This document shows, in pieces, positions 13,701 to 25,174 of a DNA stretch of 64,000 bases (position 1 is its first letter; each line of letters opens with the position of its first letter). Source of the stretch: Bradysia coprophila. Lineage: Eukaryota > Arthropoda > Insecta > Diptera > Sciaridae. The position numbers and the translations under genes were made by a program. The notes under the pieces are model-generated. The model made no database searches. It was not told the origin of the DNA and saw nothing but the letters and a program-made list of their open reading frames with translations. The DNA is taken from contig NW_023503372.1 of assembly GCF_014529535.1 (NCBI RefSeq), forward strand, positions 1,897,772 to 1,961,771, given 5' to 3'.

Positions 13701-16700
13701 CCAGAAAACAAGCACAACAGTCCGATTTTTCGACCGTACCGACTATTACAGCGTCCACGGTGAGGACTCTCATTTGGCAGCAAAATGCATTTTCAAATCG
13801 GTTTCGAATATAAAAACAATGAAACCGGACAGCAACGCCGGATTGGATTATTTATGCTTGAGTAAAGGCAATTACGAAATCCTTTTGCGTGAGCTGCTAC
13901 TCGTGAAATTGTTCAGGGCGGAATTGTTCAAAAGAAAGGTAATTTGGAGAGACTAGGGAACATACGAATGAACGAACTCAATGTCCTATTTTTCAGAATA
14001 ATGATTCTCGATCGAATGACTGGCATCTCGAGGCCAAGGGCTCACCAGGAAACTTAATCCAATTCGAGTCGGTTTTGTTCAACAACAACGAAATGGATAT
14101 CGGCACTACACTGATTGCACTGAACTTTAAACTCCAGGACCAACAGAAGAAAGTCGGTGTAGCGTCGGTCGATGCGAACGAAAGAGTCATTTCGATCATC
14201 GAATTCATTGACGACGACTTTTTCAGCGAACTGGAAGCTATAATCGTACTGTTGGGACCGAAAGAATGTGTCCTGCCAACCGCTGACGGAGAGTTCAAGA
14301 CGATCAAAAAGTTATTGGATCGCAATAACGTGATGGTCACCATGACTAAGAAGACGGATTTCAATTTGGAGAAGTCGGATTTAGTTCAGGACCTAAACAA
14401 GTTGTTAAAATTCGAAAAGGGACAACAAGAGAATGCCCAAACATTACCAGAGATGTCGAAAACGGTTGCTATGTCAGCATTGGGAGCGGCGTTAAAGTAT
14501 TTGAATCTCATTGGTGATTCATGTAATTTGGGACACTTCGAAATGAAATTACTGGACCTGAAACGGTATGTTCAGGAACGTTAATTCTATGCCAACACTG
14601 GCCCGCTTAATCGTTTGTGCTCTTTCCTAGATTTGTTCATTTGGATGCTGCAGCTGTTTCCGCTCTAAATTTACATCCGAAGCCGGGAACCCTGATAAAC
14701 TCGTCCGCATACAAATGGCATAGTATTCTGGGCGTTCTGGATAGATGTAAAACAGCTCAGGGACACCGATTAATGGCACAGTGGGTTAAGCAGCCATTAC
14801 GAAATGAATCGATCATCAAAGATCGTCATGATATTGTCCAATGTTTCATTGACGCCAGTACGGCGCGAACGGATCTTCATGATAGTTATATGAAAAGGAT
14901 GCCGGATGTTATGGTGAGTGTCTGTCAAATCTTTATCTTTCTCTCAGTCACTCATCATCCCAACATTTCGTTGTGAAGGTTTTGTGCAAGAAGCTTATGC
15001 GTAAGAAGGCTTGCCTGAAAGACCTGTACAGACTCTATCAAGTGGTTGCTCGCATTCCGAAAATTTTAGCAATCCTATCGGATCTGCTGAATCCGGCAGT
15101 CGACAGTGTCATTGTCTCCCCAATGAAGGAAACTTTTGGAGTAAGATAAACCAACCGACCGGTTTCGATGAGCATTAAGCTAATCTTCTTCCAATCTTTT
15201 AGGATCTGAAGTTATTCAAACAAATGGTGGAACAGGTTATCGATGCAGAAGGCATAAAACGAGGCGAATATTTCATAAGACCATCGTTCGACACCGAATT
15301 GGAAACGGTCAAAGCATCGATGGATGAAGTGGAGGAGAAGATAAACAAAAAACTCAAAGCTGCCGCTAGTGATCTGAATCTCGACGCTGGTACAGCAATA
15401 AAATTGGAGTATGTCGCACATCACGGCTATCATTTTCGCATAACGTTGAGTAATGAGAGCGTTCTACGAAAGAATACCAAGTACAAAACGTTGGACGCAG
15501 TTAAGGGTGGCGTTCGATTCAACACAGACGCATTGGTTGCGTTAAATGATGAGTTTAACGAAGCGCGAAAGGCGTACGAGGAACAACAGCAAAGCATTGT
15601 TGAAGAAGTGATTCGCGTCGCTCGTAAGAAATCCTAAGAAAAATTGAATTTTTCGTTCGACTACTAAATCGATCAAACATTTCAGTTGGCTACCTGGCTC
15701 CGCTTAGCTGTTTGAACGGTCAATTGGCACAATTGGACTGTCTGTTAAGCTTTGCTATTGCGGCAATCTCAGCACCAATTTGTTACACTCGGCCAACAAT
15801 GTCCCCCGAAGGTAATGGAGTAATGGAGTTCAAACAATTACGACATCCATGCCTGGAACTGCAAGAAGATGTAACGTTCATTCCAAACGATTGTTCCTTC
15901 AAAAAAGGTAAGACACCGGCACATCTTCCGCAACCAATACAAATATCGAATTTACGATTGCAGAGGAAACACACATGAGCATCATTACCGGTCCTAACAT
16001 GGGCGGAAAAAGTACTTACATTCGATCGGTTGGTGCGGCTGTTCTGATGGCACAAGTTGGATCGTTTGTTCCCTGCGAGTACGCTAATATATCGATCGTT
16101 GACTGTATTCTGGGACGAGTCGGTGCTGACGATAACATAAACAAGGGATTGAGTACGTTCATGGTGGAGATGATTGAAACTGCTCAAATTATTCGGGTAA
16201 GTGCTTGCGATGTCCGTTGGACTAAAATTTAAAATTGTTTACATTGAACGCTTCTGCGACCATTAGACTGCGACGGAGAATTCTTTGGTCGTAATAGATG
16301 AACTTGGCCGGGGAACATCTACGTACGAGGGATGCGGAATCGCTTGGTCGATTGCTGAGTAATTTGATGAATTGTCGGTGATCCTGACATGTTTCTAGCA
16401 TTGGTCATGTTTTCATTTCAGACATCTAGCGAAAGTTACGAAATGCTTTACACTCTTCGCCACCCACTTCCATGAAATAACCGAACTCGCTGCCTACGTA
16501 CCAACCGTCAAAAACAGTCATATGGTAGCCGTAGCCGATAGTGAAAATTTCACGTTGCTGTATCAAGTGAAACCTGGCGTAATGGATAAAAGTTTCGGTA
16601 TTCACGTCGCCAAGCTGGCCAATTTTCCGCAGCGTGTAGTAGAGGTAAAATCAATGAAATTAGAGAGCTGGACAGATTTCACATTTTTTTCGTCGTTGAA

Positions 16701-16864
16701 TCGAACAGGAAGCGCAGAAAATATACGACGAAACTGATGATCACAAATCGGATGATGAGAAGAAATCCACCAAATATTTGCAGGCGATGGACATTCTCGA
16801 TAAAATTGATGCGTCATCTGTTGATGACATCGTAGCCATAGTACAGAAAACTTTGGTTCATTAA
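1795..16864 (+). CDS. Msh2: DNA mismatch repair protein MSH2 (Spellchecker-like), 12 exons
   Basis: MSH2 is the common subunit of MutS-alpha (with MSH6), which recognises mispairs and small loops in DNA. Exons: 1795-1843, 1905-1954, 13705-13938, 13997-14565, 14631-14913, 14979-15140, 15203-15623, 15686-15907, 15964-16196, 16267-16358, 16422-16644, 16709-16864. They join in frame to 897 residues, close to the fly protein (about 917). The first two exons encode the short N-terminal piece with [11 protein letters not shown], which joins in phase to [19 protein letters not shown] of exon 3. This is the mispair-binding MutS I domain, and that join defines a huge intron 2. Walker [10 protein letters not shown] is near residue 675, the STFMVEM signature near 730 and Walker [13 protein letters not shown] near 750, all intact. 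The C-terminus is slightly short. The 5-GT splice after 15623 gives VALGY where relatives have VAVGY. Intron 2 contains an opposite-strand gene. Confidence 0.95.
2278..3954. mobile_element. Foldback-type element with 9-bp target duplication
   Basis: The two ends are inverted copies starting ATTGTCCTGAAATTTCG and running inward through about 35 unique bases into arrays of a short module (TTTCTTCAGGAAGTC and its complement), at about 2310-2690 on the left and 3640-3920 on the right. The bases just outside are GATCTGGCA (2269-2277) and GATTTGGCA (3955-3963), an 8/9 match expected for a 9-bp target duplication. Long, internally repetitive inverted ends and 9-bp duplications are the hallmark of Drosophila Foldback elements. 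No transposase is visible inside. It lies in MSH2 intron 2, just beyond the 3' end of the antisense gene. Confidence 0.8.
2830..3133. repeat. Second palindrome nested inside the foldback element
   Basis: Two arms of about 115 bases (about 2830-2945 and 3018-3133) are inverted copies, starting CAAGAACGTTGTCCATAAC and including TTTCGTAAAAGGATGA. A further copy of GTAAAAGGATGAATTCC is at about 3413-3430. This appears to be another inverted-repeat element inserted in, or captured by, the larger one. Confidence 0.65.
3986..3991 (-). terminator. Candidate polyadenylation signal of the antisense matrix gene
   Basis: TTTATT on the + strand reads AATAAA on the minus strand, about 105 bases past the stop at 4096. 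A second candidate is at 4042-4047. The foldback target duplication ends only about 22 bases further on. Confidence 0.4.
4096..9590 (-). CDS. Secreted repeat-rich RGD matrix protein, tiggrin-like
   Basis: Six exons on the minus strand (9590-9442, 9368-8147, 8077-4916, 4855-4577, 4507-4256, 4191-4096) join in frame to 1719 residues. Residues 1-25 form a signal peptide ([20 protein letters not shown] then a polar region). Residues about 50-190 are a predicted globular part with one CSKICAL cysteine pair. Residues about 190-590 are rich in Gln, Thr, Asn and Tyr and probably disordered. Residues about 590-1390 hold 13 tandem repeats of about 63 residues ([12 protein letters not shown]...LGY...[10 protein letters not shown]...[10 protein letters not shown]). 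An RGD lies at 1401-1403 (5240-5248). The rest is a charged, Pro/Tyr-rich tail ending [13 protein letters not shown]. Drosophila tiggrin, an extracellular ligand of PS2 integrin, also has a signal peptide, tandem repeats of about 75 residues and an RGD. Homology to tiggrin is my inference from that architecture, not from alignment. The gene sits wholly inside MSH2 intron 2, antisense. Confidence 0.75.
6165..7490 (-). repeat. Seven near-identical 189-bp coding repeats
   Basis: Repeats 2-8 of the matrix protein follow one another with a strict 189-base period and differ at only a few codons (for example NTLNQ/NALNQ/NTLNLL and TETEY/TDTEY/TEREY). Repeat 1 and repeats 9-13 are much more diverged. 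This points to recent tandem expansion or gene conversion of the central block. Confidence 0.85.
10039..10269. mobile_element. MITE-like element, about 230 bp
   Basis: The terminal inverted repeats are AACTGTAATAGTACATTACTATGC at the left (start given in part) and its partner ending GTCTATTACTGTT at the right. It is imperfectly palindromic inside (GAGTAAAAGTAACCGAGG and the facing CCGAGGTACATTTACTC). It is non-coding. Confidence 0.6.
11635..12233. mobile_element. Composite inverted-repeat element, about 600 bp
   Basis: The ends CTAAAGCTCAAATGTAATAG and CTATTACATTTGAGCTTTAG are inverted copies, and similarity continues inward for over 100 bases (AAATTTCGTCATAAAA-type segment, then CTTCACTGCTATC). 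The smaller palindrome at 11791-11942 sits inside, so this is a nested insertion. No coding capacity is seen. Confidence 0.6.
11791..11942. mobile_element. Palindromic MITE, family with a second copy at 60689
   Basis: It begins GCCTATATTCGCGAAAATAT and ends with the complement GTACC-side of the same motif. The whole element is a near-perfect hairpin built of AAATTTTC/GAAAATTT runs. A second copy with the same terminal 20 bases lies at 60689-60816. Confidence 0.7.
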
Positions 16865-16936
16865 AATGTTGAAAAATTAGAGTTAAGTCGAAGGCACTCG
16901 TTGATCTTTGTAGTTGTTCCCGTTATTTTGCTTATC

Positions 16937-16942
16937 AATAAA
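16937..16942 (+). terminator. MSH2 polyadenylation signal
   Basis: AATAAA lies 72 bases after the MSH2 stop codon and is the only good match in the first 100 bases of 3' sequence. Confidence 0.6.
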
Positions 16943-17549
16943 ATACATTCCATGACACGATTGCGAATTCTTTTCTGGTTTTACTGTGCAGAGCCGAGCA
17001 TAATTTTCAACAAAGGAATTGAATCTGTAAAATACTGACTGCCATCAGCCGGAGAGATATGGCTAAACGTTTCCTTTCACATTTTAATTGATACGAAGGT
17101 AACGACTGACAATTATTATTTTTACTGCCTACTGTATGCGAAAGTTGACCATTACATAGCAACTATTTGCTGTGTGCCCTCGACAATGGTTCCATGTTCT
17201 ATTTCTCATTAAACGGCGTCGATGGCTGCCTGAAAAGAAAAAGGGCGCCCTTGGTACACATCCCACGACCTGCGATCTGTCATCTACTCCTCCAACCATT
17301 AGCTTGTGTTCTCCAATGTTAAAGGAAGCGTATCAAGACAGTTTAGCTTTGGCAACGAAAAATTTGGTGATCCTCGGGAAATACAAAGTAAGTTAAGCAG
17401 TCATTTTGAAATCATAAAACATCGTCATTTGATTTTCAGCTGGTCCACTCATACAAACAATACGCTACTATTCCACCCGTATAATAATAATAACCGAAAT
17501 ACTTTTGTTTGTATGAGTGGATTATTGAAGCAGATTTCTGTTTAAATTG

Positions 17550-17636
17550 CACTGACGGCCAGTGTATCATTACTTTACGTGATACGGCAATGTAAATGAT
17601 GCTTCGCCTATTCACGTAAAGCACAGTACGTCAGTG
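17550..17636. repeat. Short hairpin repeat
   Basis: CACTGACGG near the left end faces GTACGTCAGTG at the right, with further pairing of ACTTTACGTGA and TTCACGTAAAG inside. It abuts and overlaps the next hairpin by a few bases. Confidence 0.5.
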
Positions 17637-17732
17637 GGTCCAAATTGTTATTTTGACGAGAGGAAAAGCCGCCCTCCCCTTCGGGTGTGGCTATAACGTC
17701 CCAACTCGTCAAAATAAAAATTTGGACCCACG
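17634..17732. mobile_element. MITE-like hairpin
   Basis: The left arm GTGGGTCCAAATTGTTATTT and right arm AAAATAAAAATTTGGACCCAC pair over about 26 bases including TTTGACGAG/CTCGTCAAA. The loop holds a small CCCTTCGGG stem. Confidence 0.6.
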
Positions 17733-19142
17733 AACATAATCTACTATTACTGTCGTACCTATCACTTCATTTCATGTGAAGTATGTTGTCAAGTCTTTAA
17801 ATCTTTACTCCATTTTTGTTGAACAAGCTTTTCGCTATATATAAGACCTCATTTTGGTAAGAGCTAGTCGTTTATTCTTGAAGTCGTTATCGATAACAGA
17901 TAAAAGCCGTCTGTGACAAAAAGTGAAAATTAGATAGAAATTAGATTTTCCCAATCAGCTTACAACGAAAAGATACCAAAACTGAAGTAAAAGCTCATTG
18001 ATAAAAATTGAATGTGCCAGACAAGATAGTAAATGATAATTCAATGACTCGGCCATAAATCGTCATATATACACATTAAGACACGTAACTATTATGTTGA
18101 AATTGAAAATTCATAATATTAACCTTTCTTGTTTGGTTATATCATCTGTTAGCGACAGCGACGACAAGTTATTTATCATAGTGCATTTGTCTGCTTAATA
18201 ATTTCTTTTCGCGACTTCGTTGTCTTGAAAATCATGACTGCACGTTAGTAAGCGGGCGTGACGCAAGTCCACTACCAAAAAGTTTTAACAAAATTTTTTT
18301 GAGGACGGCGGAGCATATTTACAGCAACTTTTTGACTTCTTTCCTTTAACTCCAACAACATACTAGAATGTCTAGAATCTAGGAATCCATACGAGTTCAA
18401 CAAGCTATCACACGTTACTGCAGCTTCAAAATTGGCCGAGATATTGAACTTCGAAATATTGATGTTTGTATGAAAATAAGCAAAATTTAGTTTTTTCAGA
18501 TAACTGAAATCGCCTACCTACGTTAGTTTCTATAGATTTTCCTGAAATTTTGGTTATAGGCTAATATTGGCCCAAAAATAAGGATGGAATTTTCAAAAGT
18601 CTGAAAAAACTCATATCTTGGGTGCTGGAGCTCCCCAAAGTCTCCATACAAATGCCATATAAAAGCCAATTTGTATGTGTGTGTGTGAGTTGTATATTTT
18701 GTTGCATGATATGGATATGTTTTGGGATGTATTTATTGTTGGGAATGGGACATTGAACTTTTGACATTTTTTGTATTTTGATTAAGAATGTTATTGTAAA
18801 CAAAAAATTGTTCTACACTATTACAGAATTTTCAAGTTTTGTACTTTTAATTCATATTTGAATTACGGCTACGACCCAAATTCAACCTAAAAGCAAACCT
18901 TTTTCGTGAGAGAATTAAGAAAAAATGACATGAGAAGAAAAGAGAGGCATATAGAGACGTATAGTCTTTTTTATGTTTGACTGATCCTTGAAAATCAGAA
19001 AACAATTAATTAAAAATATAAATGTTTATAATTTTGCGATAGTTTAGAATAATTTGTTGCTTAGAATAATGTTGTCTATCGAAATTATTGAAACTTCAGT
19101 CCCCCATTGTTGGGATCATTAAGTGTTAACTTCCACTAGGTC

Positions 19143-19690
19143 GTTTCCTAAATTTTGGGATGGCAGATGATTCCTCTGGCACTTCCTAACTTCCATCGGA
19201 TTTTTTGATGGATTTGGGTTATTTTCGACATGAGTGAGGTGTTCCAAGGTTGGTTCCTAAATTTTGGGATGACAGATGATTCCACTGGCACTATCTAACT
19301 TCCATCGGATTTTTTGATGGATTTGAGTTATTTTCGACATGAGTTAGGTGTTCCAAGGTTGGTTCCTAAATTTTGGGATGACAGATGATTCCTCTGGCAC
19401 TACCTAACTTTCATCGGATTTTTTAATGGATTTGGGTTATTTTCGACATGAGTGAGGTGTTCCAAGGTTGGTTCCTAAATTTTGGGATGACAGATGATTC
19501 CTCTAGCACTTCCTAACTTCCATCGGATTTTTCGATTGATTTGGGTTATTTTCAATATAAGTGAGGTGTACCAAGATTGGTTTCTAGATTTTGGGATTCA
19601 GACTGATTTCTCCAGCCTTTTTTAATTTCCATAAAGTTTTTTGATGTTGTCGAAATGACATGCTTACAAAAGTGGTGATATCAGTCAAAA
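19143..19690. repeat. Tandem repeat, 109-bp unit, about five copies
   Basis: GGTTCCTAAATTTTGGGATG recurs at about 19143, 19252, 19361, 19470 and 19579, a steady 109-base period. The first four copies are nearly identical and the last is diverged. Each unit carries a small stem (CCATCGGATTTTTTGATGG). This is a minisatellite upstream of the GMC gene. Confidence 0.85.
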
Positions 19691-20320
19691 AACCCTTAAA
19701 GGGTAAATGTGACGCAAGTCCTTTATCTTACTTACAAAATAACTGATATCGCTGAGGGTGACGCATTGTACGTCGCACGCAAAAGTTTTATCAACAAGAA
19801 ATTGACTCAAAAAATTTGTGAAAAAAATTTGTGCACAACAATAATTTGCTTCCCAAGTGGCAGATGTTGAGGAACGTATTGTTAGGGAAATGGTTGAAAA
19901 ATGTACTGAAAAGATTTAATCGAAAGTAAACTGAAAACCATGATTTTCTAAATAATTTCAAAATACTATGACCAAGAAAAATATTTATACCGGTAATATG
20001 CTTGCTCTCCGTGAAAGGTTACATCAGACATATTTATTTAAGACATTTTTTTTGGAATTTGATGCTCTCGGTCAAATTAGAGTTTGAGATACTCAATTTG
20101 GCGTAGAAAATTTTACTTATAACCTGGTGCTTTGGGTAAACTTACCTCTCTTCCAATCCAAAAATCAGTGTTATCTTACGAATGATTACGCCTTATACTT
20201 TGAACGATACCACGTAATCTGCGGATAAGATATTTTCTATGAAATATACGTGGACATTCCGATTCCAATTTAACTCATTCATTATTGAAACATCAACGTA
20301 GCTGAACGTTCAAACCAACA

Positions 20321-23300
20321 ATGGGCGACTTACGTATTATTCAATTGTTTTACTCAGTAGCAATTGTAATCCTTGCTATTGCCTGTCTTTGTTCTGTTTC
20401 TGCGGAAGGTCAAAAGGCTAACGAAGGAACATGTTCTGGTAATACATTCTCATAGTTTTTGCGATTCGACAATTTAATGAAAAAAATTTAATGAAGCTTC
20501 AAGTGGTGACTGCCGCGTCAATAAAAATTACCTTTTGACGAATATTGAAACCAGTCATTTCCACGAGGTAAAATCAATAATGCAAACAATTGCCATTCCA
20601 CGTTTTAATGCAATATTGTCTTCACAGAAACCACAAAAGAAAATGGATCTGATGTACTCTTCTCCACTTGCATCAACCTTTGAGTATTTAACCCGATTGT
20701 TTTATAAAGAGACCTCATTACGCGATCTTTTTAAAGAGTTTTACGAGGCAGATAGACGTAATGCTGAGCTAAGTTGTGAGTCGGACGGAAAAGACGAGGA
20801 ATACAATTTTATTGTAGGTAAGTTTGTGAGTTACAGATATCAATACCATTTTGCAGACGACTGTATCATCGTCGGTAATCGAAAATGTTAGTAAAGGTAA
20901 AGAATGATGTCTGGCAAAAAATTCTGCCGTATACTGCGAATTCATGTAGTAGTAGATTTCCTATCAAAAATACTTAAGTCAAATGAAGTTATAGATTCGA
21001 TAATTATAACCCGATGATATACACGTCTGTGAAAGGCAAAGAAGGATCTAAAATGAAACATTTCTCGAAAATAAAACATTTACGTTGATTTAGTTGGAGG
21101 TGGTTCCGCTGGTTCCGTTGTAGCTAATCGTCTTGCCATGGATTATCACAATTACAAGGTCCTTCTGCTGGAGAGCGGAGGGAATCCATTTCCGTTATCT
21201 AACGTTCCAGGTTTGGTGTTCGATCTAATGAACAATCCTGAGATTGACTGGTCCGACAAAATTGCACCTCAACGAAACGCTTGTCAGGCTTTTAAGGACA
21301 ATGTTAGTATAAAGTCTAGTATAAGTCTTATGGTATTCCGGTCTATTGGCGGTTTTCGACAAAAGGTGTGGCTACATATATCTATACTAAGAAGTACCAA
21401 TCATACATAGAATGCAGTGACATCTGTTGATCGTGAAAATCGCCAATTGACGACGATAAGATATATTTTTCGAATGGAATAACTTTGGAATGGCCTACAC
21501 GGCAAAAGCAAGAATTTTGTCAAAATAAGAACTGAATTAACTTTCCTCCCAGTGAAGAGTTTTTAAGAATTTATTTTCCCTTCACATTGCTGTAGGGTTG
21601 CATTTTCCAAAGAGGCAAAGGTATCGGAGGCTCATCTAACTTAAACTTTATGGTTGCCATGCGTGGAAATCCAAATGATTACGATAGGTGGGCAAATGAG
21701 ACCGGTGATGAACGGTGGAGCTACGAAAGTCTATTGCCATTTTTCAAGAAAATGGAAAGCTATCGGGGAGACTTTCCCATTGGTAAAAAGGGTCCGACTA
21801 GAAAATTACAAAATTTTGCAATCTTGACGTACTCTTCCAGATGATGTTCATGGTACGGATGGTCCAATGAACATCGAAGTTAGCCGATTTGCTCCACTAA
21901 CTGAAGAATGGTTAGCAGTCGGCAAAGAATTAGGTTTTGATATTAAAGATCCCAATGGTGTTGGACAAGAGGAAGGTCTTTAGTTAACCGTCAACAGACA
22001 ACGTGATTCTAATTTTCAGAATTTTTCAGGTTTTTTCCCGCATGCGTTCACTATGAAAGATGGAACGAGATTTAGCACTCAACGAGCATATATTTATCCA
22101 GCGGCACGGAGGCCGAATCTAACCATCCGACCTTACTCCACTGCCAATAAAGTATAGTTTTGCCGGTTTCTAAAATTGAGAAGATCAACTGACTACTGTG
22201 TTCTTTCCATTCAGATAAAGTTTGATGATACCAATCGCGTACAGGGAGTTTACTACGAGACTACAAAGACTGATGGATCGCGAGTTACACGATTTGCATC
22301 TGTCAATGGGGAAGTGATAGTCAGGTAAACCATGCATCCCAAAACTTTCATATAAAACATCTCAAAAATTCGAAGTGCTTTCAATGAAACAGCGCGGGAA
22401 CATTGGGCTCCGCCAAACTCTTGATGTTGTCTGGTATAGGTCCAAAAATGCATTTGGCCCTCCATGATATCGCTACGCGCGTAGACTTGCAAGTTGGTCA
22501 AGGACTCCAAGATCATGCTCTGTTTTTCGTAGGACCATTTTCCTATGACAGAAGCAAGACGGCACAACCGAATTTTGATGCTGATCTTAATGAAGACACC
22601 TTACACGAGTTTTTGAATGGGGGAACAGGTGAATTCGAAGCAATAAAAAAGATGGTTTTCAATGACATTAACATTTCGATGAAGGCCCATATGCTGCATT
22701 TGGTGGAGCTGGTTTAAGTGGCGGTGCACTTATAGCAAGTTCGTTCGATACAAAACATTATCCGGGTCTCTACTATAACTTTCAAAATTTAAAAATGCGA
22801 AACGACACTGCCGACCTCTTCCAAAAAACATTCGGATACAAGGACGGCGTTCTACAGAAGTACTATGCCTCGCTTGTTGGTGAAGATGTTTTCTTCTTTG
22901 TTCTTTCTCTGAATCTACCAAAGTCTGTGGGACAGGTAAAGCTCAGAAGTAAAAATCCTCGTCAACGACTTTACATCGATCCCAATTATCTCGATGAGAA
23001 GCAAGATGTTCAGACAGTCCTGGAAGGTACAAGCATTAGACCTATGTCCCTACTGATTGATTCAAAATTGTTTTCTAATTGTAAAAGGTGTAAAGTTTGC
23101 GTTAAAAATGGCCGAGACTGAAACGATGAAAAAGATTGGTGCGAAATTGACACCAGAATTATTCCCCGGATGTGAATCGCATGGTAACTCCGATAAGGAT
23201 AATGACGCGTATTGGGAATGTTACATTCGACATGTTACGCAAACAATGTGGTTGGTGTTGCAATTCAAATGAAATAGTTAATCGAAAGAATTCGCTTGAT

Positions 23301-23602
23301 TTGAAAACCAAAATTTCTTTAATGTAGGCATTACACTTCCACCTGCAGAATGGGATTTCCACTCGACAAGAATACAGTAGTTGATGCCACGTTAAGGTAA
23401 ATCTTCAAATTAGTGTACTAGAACGACAGCTCATTAAATTTTCTGTGCATCTAGGGTGGTTGAAACCACAGGACTAAGAGTTATTGATAACTCGATTCAG
23501 CCATCTATAGTCACAACAAACACAAATTTGCCTGCTATACTAATTGGCGAAGTGGGATCTCACTTCATTTTGAAATATTACGAGGCAGCGCTAGGTTATT
23601 GA
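20321..23602 (+). CDS. Secreted GMC (glucose-methanol-choline) oxidoreductase, 12 exons
   Basis: This is a flavoenzyme of the insect glucose dehydrogenase-like family, which oxidises an alcohol or sugar group using FAD. Exons: 20321-20438, 20497-20817, 21094-21302, 21596-21782, 21841-21975, 22030-22151, 22215-22324, 22393-22628, 22685-23026, 23088-23247, 23328-23396, 23455-23602. They join to 718 residues. An N-terminal hydrophobic signal is followed by a Cys-containing linker longer than usual. The FAD-binding [14 protein letters not shown] is near residue 146. GMC signature 1 ([20 protein letters not shown]) follows, then signature 2 ([17 protein letters not shown]). The catalytic His is in [10 protein letters not shown] and the partner Asn in [10 protein letters not shown]. 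An apparent frameshift near 22630-22680 disappears once a 56-base intron is removed, giving [12 protein letters not shown]. The substrate cannot be told. A tandem repeat lies upstream. Confidence 0.9.
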
Positions 23603-23659
23603 TCTTGTTGAACATATCATTCCTTTGCTACATTGCACGCATTTATGTATGCGATGGAA

Positions 23660-23665
23660 AATAAA
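23660..23665 (+). terminator. GMC gene polyadenylation signal
   Basis: AATAAA, repeated as AATAAATAAAT, lies about 60 bases after the stop codon. Confidence 0.55.
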
Positions 23666-24027
23666 TAAATTTATATTTTCATTGGCAGAAATTTCCTTTG
23701 CATAACGTAAAAACATGTCTCTTACAGAGCATTTGGGCGCTTGTCATTTTTCTAGCGCTGTTTCAAAATTGGCGAGGCCTAGCACTAGTAAGATTGACAG
23801 GTCATATATTCTGTTGAGAAATAGGAGATTTCTTGGATCTTGTTAAAAATCAATTCATGCTTGTCAAGACCTCGGTCGAGACTTACCATCATGTATACGT
23901 GCAATAGCTTCATCTAACGACTGCATTATTTCCTCCGAACGAGAGTTTTAATAGAAATGTCTGCTTCAAATTTTGTAACAACCGACATTGTTAATCTTAT
24001 CTCTTTAAATGGAACGCTTCTAAACAT

Positions 24028-24201
24028 TTATATCAACGCACTTCAAGCAAAAGTGCTATTAATGACAGCTGCCAAATAGAGTACTATTTTGTATGAGACT
24101 TTATCCCCACTCTTTTTACAGTCTAAAATTTTGTATGGAGCACTGTCAAGTTTCAGTACCCTAATTAGAGTACCATTTTTGCTTGAAGTGCGTTGTTTAT
24201 A
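24028..24201. mobile_element. MITE-like element
   Basis: The ends ATCAACGCACTTCAAGCAAA and TTTTGCTTGAAGTGCGTTG are inverted copies. The internal text GCCAAATAGAGTA recurs in a diverged relative at about 42505-42575 and in another near 24650-24760, so this is a dispersed family. Confidence 0.65.
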
Positions 24202-24378
24202 TACATTGCGAACCAGGGCTTACTTTTCGGTAAAAATTTTGGCGTAATTTCTCGAATAATGTTCTTCGTTGACTATACACTGTATAATACAGTGAGCATC
24301 AAAATTAAGATTCCACTTTTATGTTCTTGCTTGAGCTGGCTTTTTCATTGTTCGTACCACGGCGAAGTAAAATAAACC

Positions 24379-24534
24379 AGGCAGGAGCGGTACATTTTTG
24401 AAACGTCAAATAAGGGACCTCAAACACTGTATAAAACTCAAATGAACACTGTCATAAATTGAAAAATTTTATTCGCAAAAAATATGGGGCTACTAGGTTA
24501 TTCAGGTCCCTAGTCAAATCAGCCCTCCTGCCTG
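24379..24534. repeat. Small inverted-repeat element
   Basis: CAGGCAGGAG at the left pairs with CTCCTGCCTG at the right. An inner pair GGGACCT / AGGTCCC supports a hairpin-type element of about 155 bases. Confidence 0.5.
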
Positions 24535-25174
24535 ATTAACTTTACTCTGTTCGTACACAATGAGTGAACCAAATTTCTATTTTGCCGATTTTGAAAGATT
24601 TTCTTCAAGCACTCCTTGGACAAATCAAATTCAAAAAATGCATCAAGACCAACGGACTTCAAGCGAAATTGCTTCGAGTGACAGGTGTCAAATAGAGTAA
24701 TTTGTATGATCAGTACTCGATTTAGAATACCACTCATGATTGGAAAGCGTTGTCAGGACGCATGCATAACTTATGGTATCTCTTACTTTAATATTAATTT
24801 TCGACGCAATTTTGTGATTTGTTCTAGACTGGTGTACAAACTTCTTTTCAAAAGGTTCTCTTCATAAGAATGGTAATATGTGCCGCGGCATGCCGGATGG
24901 GTGTGAGATTCCTAGTAGCTAAAAGCCAAATCGTCACTAGTTTGGAAGATATTAATTAATTAATTAATTTTAATTCTCATTTCCAAAGAGATAGTTTTCT
25001 CTGCGCATAATTAAAAGAATTCGTTTAGCGAATCGCTCCATTCTTACATCCTACTTTTTCGATAAAATAATTCGTCGTTGTGGTAATCGTGTCTAAATAG
25101 GAGACAATGTACAATGATACAGTTACAGTTTTACGTCACAGAAATTGTCAAATCGAGGACGGAGAATGTTTTCC

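Larger units (their letters stand above)
9591..13704. other. Left over part of MSH2 intron 2, no gene
   Basis: This is about 4.1 kb of AT-rich sequence between the 5' end of the antisense matrix gene and MSH2 exon 3. The open stretches are short and have no recognisable domains. It contains the two inverted-repeat elements listed separately. The promoter of the antisense gene should lie just right of 9590; no clear core motif was seen. Confidence 0.5.
16943..19142. other. Intergenic region with small hairpins
   Basis: I see no gene. The stretch holds a hairpin with ends CCACTCATACAAAC and GTTTGTATGAGTGG (about 17444-17521), the two hairpins listed next, part of a dispersed repeat family (about 17880-18000), and a short GT microsatellite near 18675. 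The open stretch at 17172-17396 has no domain I know. Confidence 0.45.
23666..25174. other. Intergenic region with two MITE-like elements
   Basis: No gene was found. It lies between the convergent GMC and ankyrin genes and holds the elements at 24028 and 24379, plus an (ATTA) run near 24948-24972. Confidence 0.5.

Noticed and set aside
22629..22684. Apparent frameshift in the GMC oxidoreductase
   Set aside because: Treating 22629-22684 as a short GT-AG intron restores the family sequence [11 protein letters not shown] in frame, so the gene is not broken here.
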